This document shows, one piece after another, positions 50,182 to 59,419 of a stretch of DNA of 64,000 nt (the stretch's first letter is position 1; every line of letters begins with the position of its first letter). Origin of the DNA: Hippopus hippopus (Eukaryota > Mollusca > Bivalvia > Cardiida > Cardiidae). The stretch is taken from contig OX328102.1 of assembly GCA_946811185.2 (NCBI GenBank), positions 12,215,194-12,279,193 on the forward strand. Reading direction: 5' to 3'. Both the position numbers and the translations under genes were made by a program. The notes beneath the pieces are model-generated. The model searched no databases. It was given only the letters and a program-made list of their open reading frames with translations, and was not told the DNA's origin.

Positions 50182-50539
50182 TGATCTTTCAAATTGTCAT
50201 TTTTCTCTAAGAATTACACTCTAAGAATTACACTCTAAGAGTTACACTCAAAAAAAAGCCTAAGACCAATACAGGTCTAGTTTTCTCTTTCAAAATCGCA
50301 GTGTATTCCACATCAATAAAAGACTATGTCCAATTCCTGTGCATAACACGAATCTTCTCCTAGTTTTTTACTCACACAAAAAATATAACAAAGCTTCTGA
50401 TTGGTCAACATTAAAGCAACGAAGCTTCTGATTGGTCAAAAAACGTTAATTCTGAAAGATTATTATTTTCAAATTTTTTAGCATTTCTACCTGTATGAGT
50501 TACACTTAATAACATATAGCGTTTAACCCTTTCATTTGG

Positions 50540-50735
50540 GGTGCTTTCGCCCGGGAACGCGCTCTTAATTCTGAGTCAAATTAGGTCAATCCTAGTTCTG
50601 ACGACAGGATTGACCTACTTTGACATAGAATTAACGATGTCCAATCGATTCGTTCGTTATATCATTACACATTTTGATTGGTCAACGTTAATTCTGAGCC
50701 AAAGTAGGTCAATCCTCCCACCAGCTTATAAAAGC
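50540..50735 (+). promoter_or_regulatory. MDFNLN promoter
   Basis: GTGCTTTCGCCCGGGAACGCGC, TGAGTCAAATTAGGTCA, an inverted AGGTCA pair (about 50590-50625), CCAATCGATTCG, ATTGGTCAACG, AAAGTAGGTCA, 15-nt spacer and TATAAAAG (about 50728). It is the same long arrangement as the LRKS promoters in the terminal repeats, so a ~200-bp promoter block has been duplicated. Confidence 0.78.
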
Positions 50736-50801
50736 CGACGATATTTTTCTAAATAATAAATTATTCGACTCTCAGCTCTCGGATAAACGCTAACGGAAAA
50801 A

Positions 50802-51479
50802 ATGGATTTCAACTTAAATGGATTCAACTTGGACGGCTTTGACATAGACGAATTCCTACCAAAAGAAAACACTGGAGATGTTCTATCGACAGCAATGAAT
50901 TCAACACTCATCAACCCATCGACAGCGATGAATTCAACACTCGTCAACCCAACGACTGCGATAAATACAACACTCATCAACCCAAAGACCATATTGGACG
51001 ACATTTTTGAAGAAGTAAGACAGCTGAATTCAAAACAAGATTCTGTATTGACTCAGATTTTAGAAGAACTGAAGACTTTCAACAAACATTTGGAGGAGAT
51101 AAAGATTTTAAACACCAACACTGAACAACTGAGCAGAAACATTGAGACATTATGTCAACAGAGTAAGCGTGTTTCACCTGTTCCTGTGCAGATTCCGGTT
51201 AAAATCCCGATGGACTTTGATTTTGATAAAACCAGTCTTCATAAACTAGTAGAGTCAATCGTAACGGTTGTAAAAAAAGAAAAACAACAGCCAAAGGAAA
51301 AACAGCGAAGAGCAACAAAAAGAAAATCAGAGGAAGGCGATGGGGAACTTCACAAAAAACAAGGAGTTCTCAACAACGGGGCAATCTCGACAATGACGGG
51401 TCAGGACAAATACGGAAAAAAGATTGATGACTTCGATGATTTCAAGATCCCGAAAAAACCAAAGAAAAGCTGTCAGTAA
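50802..51479 (+). CDS. MDFNLN-family coiled-coil protein (225 aa)
   Basis: Intact. Residues 1-20 are Asn/Leu/Asp repeats (NLNGFNLDGFDIDEF). Three tandem repeats of about 11 residues follow, (A)MNSTLINPST, MNSTLVNPTT and INTTLINPKT (about 31-63), where copy A has one. A long coiled coil (about 66-115, EEVRQLNSKQDSVLTQILEELKTF...) leads into a Pro-rich linker, a second helix with FDKTSLHKLVESIVTVVKKEK, a basic nuclear-signal-like RRATKRKSEE (about 174) and a Lys/Asp-rich tail. It may be a DNA- or scaffold-associated structural protein (inference). It reads outward next to the right terminal repeat. Confidence 0.8.
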   Translation: MDFNLNGFNLDGFDIDEFLPKENTGDVLSTAMNSTLINPSTAMNSTLVNPTTAINTTLINPKTILDDIFEEVRQLNSKQDSVLTQILEELKTFNKHLEEIKILNTNTEQLSRNIETLCQQSKRVSPVPVQIPVKIPMDFDFDKTSLHKLVESIVTVVKKEKQQPKEKQRRATKRKSEEGDGELHKKQGVLNNGAISTMTGQDKYGKKIDDFDDFKIPKKPKKSCQ

Positions 51480-51522
51480 AAGGTGAAAAAAAAAAAAAAA
51501 AAACATTCCAACACAGAAAAAC

Positions 51523-51538
51523 AGCCCTTTTCAGGGCT
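51523..51538 (+). terminator. Histone-type 3' stem-loop
   Basis: AGCCCT-TTTC-AGGGCT, ACCCA, CACGAAAAGATC. It is the intact mirror of 40433-40449, so one terminal-repeat signal serves two different genes at the two ends. Confidence 0.88.
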
Positions 51539-51959
51539 ACCCAACACCACGAAAAGATCTTTCTTTTCAAATTGTCAATTTTCAGTCAAAAGACTTTCAG
51601 TCAAAGAGATAACTCAAAAAGGCCTAAGTCCACAGTCCCACTGCAATTTTTTGCTCTAAGCAGACAAAAAAAAGTCTATTCCCAACCTCTTGTCCTGAGA
51701 CAGTGTGGGCATTAAAATCACACTGTATTCCATATCAAAAAAAAGACTAAGTCCAATTTCTGTGCATAACACGATTCTTCTCCTTCTAGTTTTTTTACTC
51801 ACACAAAAAATATAACGAAGCTTCTGATTGGTCAACATTAAACCAACGAAGCTTCTGATTGGTCAAAAAACGTTAATTCTGAAAGATTATTCTTTTCAAA
51901 TTTTTTAGCATTTCTACCTCTATGAGTTACACTTAAAAACACATAGCGTTTAACTCCCT

Positions 51960-52162
51960 TTATCGAGGGTGCTTTCGCCCGGGAACGCGCTCTTAATTCT
52001 AAGTCAAAGTAGGTCAATCCTAGTTCTGACGACAGGATTGACCTACTTTGACATAGAATTAACGTTGTCCAATCGATTCGTTCGTTATATCATTACACAT
52101 TTTGATTGGTCACCGTTAATTCTGAGCCAAAGTAGGTCAATCCTCCCACCAGCTTATAAAAG
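51960..52162 (+). promoter_or_regulatory. LRKS promoter, right TIR
   Basis: GTGCTTTCGCCCGGGAACGCGC, TAAGTCAAAGTAGGTCA, an inverted AGGTCA, CCAATCGATTCG, ATTGGTCACCG, TGAGCCAAAGTAGGTCA, 15-nt spacer and TATAAAA (about 52156). Mirror of 39811-40010. Confidence 0.82.
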
Positions 52163-52191
52163 CCGACGATTTTTTCCTATACAGTTGAACG

Positions 52192-52620
52192 ATGGAAGAA
52201 CTCAGAAAATCGGTTCAAAATTTAATGAGAGCGGTAACCACCCTCTCATTAAAATTAGAGAGAGTAAACAACCAAGTGGAGAAGATGATGGCTGAGGAAG
52301 AAAGACCATCACTACGCCCACTAGTAAACTACAAGGTGGGGCTCGTCATCACACCAACAGAGTGGAAAAAAGACGAAAATAGATGCCCACTCTTTGAAGA
52401 AAGATTGCTCTATCTTGATGGTGGGGTAGGCCTGAAGCCGACACCACTGCCACCAGTCAACGAGAAGAAGGTCGTCATTCCAGTGAGTGAATGTTGGGAT
52501 GACGATAATGAGCCACCATTCTCTCTACACTTCGATCTGGATGATCAACAGTTAAAGAGACTAAGGAGGCGGACAGCAAACAGCTGTCCAGCCTGCAGAA
52601 AAGTTGGAGGTTGTGCCTAA
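52192..52620 (+). CDS. LRKS-family cassette protein (142 aa), right-TIR copy
   Basis: Second, nearly identical copy of the 39350-39778 gene (differences near residues 49-52: NYKVGLVI versus NYRVGFVI). Coiled-coil N-terminus, two related VxxP...W/C-acidic blocks, a basic helix KRLRRR and the CPACRKVGGCA tail. The high identity of the two ends points to recent insertion or to copying of one end from the other during protein-primed replication (inference). Confidence 0.8.
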   Translation: MEELRKSVQNLMRAVTTLSLKLERVNNQVEKMMAEEERPSLRPLVNYKVGLVITPTEWKKDENRCPLFEERLLYLDGGVGLKPTPLPPVNEKKVVIPVSECWDDDNEPPFSLHFDLDDQQLKRLRRRTANSCPACRKVGGCA

Positions 52621-52640
52621 AAAACACAGCCTCCACAAAC

Positions 52641-52656
52641 AGCCCTTTTCAGGGCT
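52641..52656 (+). terminator. Histone-type 3' stem-loop
   Basis: AGCCCT-TTTC-AGGGCT followed by ACCA, 20 nt after the LRKS stop. ACACAAAAGAGTGATC is the downstream region. Confidence 0.86.
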
Positions 52657-53189
52657 ACCATTCCACACAAAAGAGTGATCTTTTCAAATTGCCAATTTTC
52701 AGTCAAAAGACTTTCAGTCAGTACAACCCCACTCAGGGTAAGTAGAATAGGGACTCAGGGTAAGTCAGATAGGGACTGTCCCAATCTCTGCAACATGTGC
52801 AGTCTAAAATCAACTGGAAATGGTCTTTACCCTGTAACCATGACGTCACTTGACTTTCCTAACCCATACCCATCTTTCCCCTCTCAGGATAAGCAGAATG
52901 GGGCAAACCAGAAGTCCACGTCAACCGGAAGTGACGTCACGTGTCGTCATGGTAACGTCACGTGACTTTCCTAAGCCACACCCATTTTTCCCCCTCTCAG
53001 GATAAAATCAGGGGAGATAACTCCATTTACTAAAATTCACTTCCGGTTTTACAAAAATCGACTTCCGGTTTGCCCCATTCTGCTTACCCGTGTCCCCATT
53101 TACTGTCAGGGTAAGCAGAATGGGGCAGTCAGGGTAAGTCGGATAGGGCAAGTCGCCTATCTTGTCCTATCCGCCTTCCCTTTACTACT

Positions 53190-53195
53190 AACGGC
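53190..53195. other. Right 6-bp target-site duplication AACGGC
   Basis: Directly follows ACTACT and equals 38777-38782. Confidence 0.8.
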
Positions 53196-53545
53196 TCTTG
53201 CCGTTTGGAACTTTTGAGGGTCAGGGTACAGAAAAAAAATCATTTGTGAACCCATCTGCATCGGTTATTCGGTTTATTTTTCAATTTTCTGTTTAATATT
53301 ATCTCTGAAAGGGGAGGGGGTCAATATTATTTTCGATTTCGTTGCACACCTTGGCCTACTATATACGATATAGAGGGAGTAGCCAATGTGCTATTTATAG
53401 AAACGGTGTTAATGAAAATTTGAGTATATTCTGTGATATACAGGCGATGCAAGAATGTGCTAATTAAGTGTTCGATAATCGACCAAGGAAAATTTTAGTG
53501 TTCCGTGATAGACCAGTAGAGCTTCAAAGGCCTGTGGGTATACCG
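53196..53545. repeat. Right arm of host palindrome
   Basis: Begins TCTTGCCGTTTGGAAC. Together with the left arm it closes a palindrome whose inner arms TTCCAAACGGC / GCCGTTTGGAA flank a 4-nt TCTT loop once copy B is removed. Bases 53546-53990 hold nothing recognised. Confidence 0.75.
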
Positions 53546-53994
53546 AGAAACTGAATAAGCTTTAATTATACCAAAGACGATGTATAATATTTATAGAATT
53601 TCATTCAAAGAAATTATGCTTAAATGCGTTTTTATTTCATTTAATTCATTCAAGAATTTATAAGATGAGTCTAAGTTTTCTCTCAGACATTATCTCCAGT
53701 CATCATTTTCTTTCATTTTTGGTTGCATTTTTCTTTCACGTTTTGAAGTGTTCTTACAAAGTGTTTTACAATTACTGTTACAAAAACCTAACTGATGTTT
53801 AATAATTTTGAATGCATTTTTATCTGGCAAACAGGAAAAAATCGTAGATATATTCTAAAGGTAAAGCTGCAGAACTTAAGTATGTTTGTCGAAGAAAAAC
53901 GCCTGGATGTAGATATGTAGAACGGTGCGTGCGGATTATCGATTTTGATTTGGTCGTTGTTGAGCTATCAATCTATGGCGATAGGCGGAGTTAT

Positions 53995-54480
53995 CTGCTG
54001 GCCAATTGGCAGACCAACCCTAAAACTGGACTAATACAATCAGGGCATTACGTGTTACGTTGTCTGGTAGTTCTACACAAGCAGCTATGACTAACGCATA
54101 TATGTTTTCCTCAGTGGCTATGAAAAAAAAAAAAAGGATGTGAATGTATTTTGCAGGCCCTTCATAAAGCGAATCAAACCACCAAATGGACCAAATACAA
54201 CCAGAACATTACGTTTTCAGTGTCCAATAGCTCTACAGAAACAGTTATGAGTAATTCAGAAAGTATGTTCAACACTGGATTTGAAAAGTTGATGTGGCTG
54301 TTATTATTCTTGTCGAGATTCACAGGCTCCTTAAAAAAGTAGACTACACCTCCTAGTGAACGTGATACAACCATGAGTGTTTCAGAGATCAAGAGCTCTA
54401 CATACACAATTATGGGTAACTATAATAATTATGGATAACATATCTTATGTTGTCTGATAGTGGGTTTGAGAAGCTGATGT
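53995..54480 (+). pseudogene. GPCR C-terminal tail relic on the far side of copy B
   Basis: 54151-54300 translates to LHKANQTTKW...ITFSVSNSSTETVMSNSESMFN. It aligns with the receptor tail LLTKAKPSNG...YSISVSSRVQETTTSNSESIFHN. A second, more diverged unit precedes it at 54000-54120. It shows that a GPCR-derived array once spanned the place where the palindrome and copy B now lie. Confidence 0.6.
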
Positions 54481-54574
54481 TTCTGTTTAACTCAATAATT
54501 AGCTAAACTGCAAACGACTTTTTGCGTATTGCCGTACTGCAACAGGTCAGTTTTGAAAACATGGATCGCGGTAA

Positions 54575-54840
54575 GTGGCTCATACATGTTTGAGAAGCAC
54601 TCTGGAAAAAGGCATTTAATGCTACTCCGAGATGCAATAAACCAACCAATCATCACCCAACTATGGGGCTATAAAATTCATTTTGAGTAACAGCCAATTG
54701 AATTATGAGGTAGAAATGTCCTTGGACATGTAGAATATTAACAAACAGCAAAAGCTGCGATACATGTCCGCCTGCGCCGACCACGATACATTTTGCAGAT
54801 GCATTAAGCTCCCTATTAACAGAGCATTGCTCGTATGTAT
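54575..54840. repeat. Foldback MITE, GAGCATGGCTC family (diverged)
   Basis: GAAAAAGGCATTTAATGC at one end and GATGCATTAAGCTCCC...AGAGCATTGCTC at the other. Relative of 31089-31510. Confidence 0.55.
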
Positions 54841-54949
54841 TTACCGCTGTTACCACAATATTTAATCCTTAACCACGCGATCTCTTGGTTATACAACCTG
54901 CAGGAAGAAGACCTTTCAAAACATTTTCTGAAAGAAAAAACACGGCGGG

Positions 54950-55860
54950 GGATATGGTAAGAGTAGCCGTCCGTCTTTTCGTACTTCCGTCCCACTTTCT
55001 TGTCCGGAGCATAACCTAAAAACTATTAGAGGTGTTAGCATGACACTTCCCAGATAGATAGATCATATTCAGGCGAAGTGCAGTGTACAAGAATCATAAC
55101 TCTTGATTGCATAATTTAGGAGTAATTGCCCTTTGTTATTTTTCTTACTTAAATTTTGTCCAGAGCATAACTTGAAAATTACATAAGAAATAACCATAAG
55201 ACTTCACAGGTTGATAGATGATATAAAGAGAAGTGCAGTGTACAAGAACCATAACTTTCAGTGCCATAATTTAGGAGTTATTGCACTTTGTTATTTTTCA
55301 CACCTGAATTTTGTCCGGAGCATTACCCAAAAAGTACTAAAGGTGTAAACATGATACTTCACGGGTGCATCGATCACATTTAGGAAAAGTGCAGTGCACA
55401 AGAACCATAACTCTTAATTGCATAATTTAGGAGTTATTACCCTTTGTTACTTTTCTTATTTAAATTTTGTCCAGAGCATAACTTGAACACTACATGATAT
55501 ATAAACATGAAACTTCACAGGTTGATAGATGACATTTAGGAAAAGTGCTTTGTACAAGAACCATAACTTTTCAGTGCCATAATTTAGGAGTTATTGCCCG
55601 TTGTTATTTTTCATGCCTAAATTTTGTCCGGAGCATAACTCGAAAATTATAAAAGGTATCAATTTGAGACTTTCGAAGTAGGCAGATTTTATTAAGGAGA
55701 AGTGCAGTACCATGATTTTGAAGTTATGTCCCTATATTAATTTTTGAGTCTCAAGGTTTCTTTGGAGCATAACTCAAACTGTATTAACTTCACGGCTGGA
55801 TAGTTGTCTCTGAGGAGGAGTGAAGTATACAAGAATGATAACTCTACCTTCCATAATTTT
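54950..55860. repeat. Tandem repeat, ~185-bp unit, about five units
   Basis: Units share TTTTGTCCGGAGCATAACT, CTTCACAGGTTGATAGATGA, AGTGCAGTGTACAAGAACCATAAC and CATAATTTAGGAGTTATT. No gene. Confidence 0.8.
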
Positions 55861-55861
55861 T

Positions 55862-56010
55862 TGGCAGCGGGTTTACCCCGCTGTCATAATTACCACATCA
55901 TATGTGCATGTATATACTGATTTTTGGAGCCTACTATCTTTATCTAGGTCAGATGTTTGCTTCCGGCAGGTTTTGCCTGGATACGCGTGTAAACAAAACC
56001 AGTTTCGTAC
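55862..56010. repeat. GGCAGCRGG dispersed repeat, third copy
   Basis: GGCAGCGGGTTTACCCCGCT through TTCCGGCAGGTTTTGCC. Same family as 16986-17280 and the inverse copy at 26955-27195. Confidence 0.7.
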
Positions 56011-59000
56011 ACTAACAAAATAGTTCTGCCAATGATATTCAAACAAAGCATTTCAAATTGATACTGTATGTACTCTGAAAAAAAAAAAAAAAAAACATTT
56101 GTGTTGTCTTTTGATTTAAGATAACAAAAGATTTTCAGCTTTTCAGCTTGAATAAAACAAAAACCGTGTCGGGTTTAACACCTCTTCACCATCAGGCACA
56201 TTTATACAAAAACATAGCCCGTTGCTAGAGAACTCGGACCCTGAAAAACTCGTACCCTAATCTCTAGGGTAGGAGTTCTCTGGAGAACTGTCCGTTTTGA
56301 TTTATATTAGTTTACGAGGAAAGAAATCATAGAACAAACCAATTAGTATCATGTATTCGGAGCCAGAAAAGAAATCCGCTGCCTTTAGTGCGTTAGCGCT
56401 TTGATTATTTATTGCTTTTTATTGTTTTTCAGATTTTTTCTGTCTGATTTCAAATGTTTTTACACTTGACAGCTATATAAGAAAAGTGTACCTTGTTGCA
56501 GCTTGTTATTGCACTTTGTATTTAGCATTACCAGAAAATAATTCTTAAATCTAGCTGTTTTAGCCTTTAAACCAATTTACAAGAAGACGCACATCTTTTT
56601 TTGAGCAAGCATTCGGCGGGGCTATGTTAACATGGCTCTTGTTCTTCTAAGTATTCACACAAATATTTCAGGCAGCTTGACACATCCGACACACTACAGC
56701 CATTAAGTTATGCAGGTTTATTCGCAGGGAATGAGAATAAAAGCTAAAATGATGCACAGAACACATACAAGTACATATATATTTATAGGTAACAGATTGA
56801 TTGAATGATTTATCATTAACTGAATGGTTGTTTGATAGTATCAATAAGTACCAAGACCGTAGAGGTTTACTGGTACTTATTTTTGTTTCTTCAAGATAAC
56901 GAAGAAAATGTATTTCTTCCAATATCTATTCCATATTTTTTTCTCTCATAAAATATCATTGCCATTAAAGCTGGAAGCGCAGCCTTAAACATAGCCTGTA
57001 CTCCGGAGTTTGCCTGTTCGAATCTAGGCTGCGCCAAAATTTCTTTATAGTGATTCTTGAAAGCCATTTCTGTCCTCTCTCTTTACTAGACATAGTTTCG
57101 ACGCCACGTTGGAAAGCAGCAAATGGACTTGACAGAATTTTGTGAATAGATTTATCTGGCCTCTGAGGCATTTAAAACTAGGATTGCGTGATAGAGGGTT
57201 AAAGAAAGATTTCATTACAATTTTCAAGGGAGATAAATTTAACAATTTCCTTTAACCTCAAAAGTGTGTTTAGCGACTAAACTTCCCTTTGCTGCCAGTG
57301 TAGATCAAAATCAGACAACAACTACACTAAGTCGGATCTTGTGTCTACTCTGTTCACTCTAATGAGACAATTTTACATACAGAAAATTTAAAACAAATGT
57401 TTTTAAGGTGATTTTTCCAGAATGAAAATTTCGATTTTGTTGCCTTAAGGATTAACTCGTAATTTCCTAGAGCTGACATTTTTCTGATTACTTTAGATCA
57501 TTCTTGCAAACATTATAGAAAAAGGATTTTTTCGGCCCCTACCGAGCAATATCTCTACAATTTTTTCACCTGTATTCATGTTTTTGAAGACCATAATCTT
57601 TCATGAAAAATACACAACATCGTTTTAACTCTTCAAATGCTAAATGTACAAACTCGACCTTTTCCGAGGACTTAATGTACAGTCCACTGATACCCAGGAG
57701 TTTTATCTTATTGGCTCGATTAACCGAGCGGACGGTGTAGATCCTAGATTGAACGTTTTGTGCAGTCTGATCTTGATCTATGCCGTCTACAAAGGATAGT
57801 TTTTCGCCTTTGACACCAAAAGTGTTAAGGGCCACTCTGTAGCTTATAGGATGAGGCGTTAGAATTGTAGCCTTGGGATTCTTAGTTTCATACCGGCCTG
57901 CGGTTCTCTCTTGACGTCCTTTGGGCAAGGCACTGCATACCCAAGCTACATGTAAGTACTGATAAGCCACTTGGAAGGCATGGATAAACGAGCTATCGTT
58001 GTAAGATACATGAAATACTCTAAAAAAACAACATAACACAACATAAAATTGTTTGACTAATCTAGATAAGATAAAATAACAGCAAAAACTAAGAAGCACT
58101 ATGACATTGTGAAAACTTACAAATTTCCAATACGAACATTTATCTTAGTACTTATGAAACTTGTAAAATAATAAAATTTCGCTGTGAATATTTATTGTTT
58201 ATTAGCTCAAGGTCTTGGGTTCATTCTACACTCAACAAAACTTCTAAACGGCCACCTTTAAGCTGGAATTCCCCGTAGACCTTTTCTGGTATCTGCTGTT
58301 CCGAAAAGAAACAGTTCATTTGGTTTGATTCTTTGTAGAATAATTGACCAGTGTATAAGCATACTCCAGTCAAAGTTTGGAAATATATTTTGACTTGTTG
58401 TTTTGAAACGAACTGTTAAACATTTATTCACTTAACATTGAAAATTGAAAATTCTTTTTTTCTGAAAACTTCACCCTCCTTCTCTCGGTTTATATTTTTG
58501 TGCAGAAAGTAACTTTCACGTTTTTCCTTATTGCTGACAAAATTTCAGTGATGTATGCTTCTCTTTTTAACCTAATTTGGCAGATAAACACAAAGTACGC
58601 GCAAACCATGTGTTTTCCCTGTTTTGAAAAGAGATACCTTCTGTCGGAACAATCGAGAATCTTTTGATTACAGTACCATGACCAACGTCCAGAAATATGT
58701 TAAAAGTTGTTTTTTATGTACCTGTCTATTACTTGGTCAAATTTAAAAGAGAAACAAAAGTGGCTGGTTAGAAGTTTTGCTGAGTGTATGTACATCTACA
58801 CACTGTGTAGATCAAGTTCATACTATGCAGAATGTATCGTCTGATCTAGGATCCCCTTTCCTTCATTTTTGGAGAATTCTAGTCAACTAATCCTTTAGAC
58901 TACGATTATTTAGCGGGTTACCTTTAATCGGAAGTTACCTATTTAACCTTAAAACGGCTGTATAAGTAAATTAAAAAAAGTCGTACCCGTAGAACCAACC

Positions 59001-59040
59001 TAAATATTTCGATTTCAAATTTCTTTTGGTTGGAAATACC
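56011..59040. other. Intergenic stretch, no supported gene
   Basis: AT-rich. A small GATC hairpin element lies at 57726-57792. Several ORFs up to 177 codons (57566-58099, minus) overlap that repeat and show no family features, so no gene is called. Confidence 0.4.
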
Positions 59041-59043
59041 GCA

Positions 59044-59112
59044 TCGGACAGTGCAGATCCAAGATCAGACTGTAAGTTTTGTGCAATTCGATCTTGATCT
59101 ACACTGACCGCC
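59044..59112. repeat. Small hairpin element (GACAGTG-TAGATC type)
   Basis: CGGACAGTGCAGATCCAAGATC and the inverse GATCTTGATCTACACTGACCG. Other members: 26445-26512, 57726-57792, 60318-60385 and the split copy at 21370-21394/22881-22909. Confidence 0.7.
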
Positions 59113-59419
59113 AAAGAGCTGAGAGTCGTGTCTAGAAGCCTAAAGATTATTTTGCTAAAAAATCGAAGATTTAAGAATTATTGTGCGTTTTATTTTAACC
59201 AATTATTCAGAAAAAAACCTTTATAGCGCTATGCACAAATTCCACGGTCTCTTATCTCCTAAATCACAACACTGTGTTGTGAAAAGAAAAAATGTGCAAG
59301 GGACATCCCGTTGAACTTATATCCCTTTTTGCGAGAGCATGGCTCATGTATAAGTAGTGTACAGTCTACTGTAATCTGTTTCACGATCTTTTTACAAGAT
59401 GGCAAATTATACACTTGTC

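Larger units (their letters stand above)
38783..53189. mobile_element. Copy B: complete Polinton-like element, ~14.4 kb
   Basis: AGTAGTAAAGGG...CCCTTTACTACT termini, 1.69-kb terminal inverted repeats and a 6-bp target duplication. Gene order: LRKS(-), MEQ(-), MFGLT(-), MITE, FFCGL(+), CCHC(-), polymerase(+), truncated G(+), zinc ribbon(+), 95-aa gene(+), zinc ribbon(+), MDFNLN(+), LRKS(+). Six-base duplications and long terminal repeats with a protein-primed-type polymerase are Polinton/Maverick characters. The lack of integrase, ATPase, protease and capsid genes is not. It may depend on a helper for integration (inference). Confidence 0.88.
51500..53189. repeat. Right terminal inverted repeat (~1.69 kb)
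   Basis: Mirror of 38783-40472, ending CCCTTTACTACT. It contains the stem-loop serving the MDFNLN gene, a spacer repeat, the LRKS promoter and gene, and about 0.53 kb of terminal non-coding sequence with the CTTACCC hairpin (about 53074-53126). Confidence 0.9.

Noticed and set aside
1535..52656. Stem-loops as bacterial rho-independent terminators
   Set aside because: There is no U-tract after the stem, the surrounding genome is eukaryotic, and the flanks match histone 3' ends instead.
38783..53189. Adenovirus, bidnavirus or parvovirus integration
   Set aside because: The polymerase is of the protein-primed type those or their relatives may share, but no capsid, NS1-like helicase or protease is visible, and the 6-bp duplication fits Polintons better.
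57566..58099. 177-codon minus-strand ORF as a gene
   Set aside because: It overlaps the GATC hairpin repeat and has no recognisable domain.
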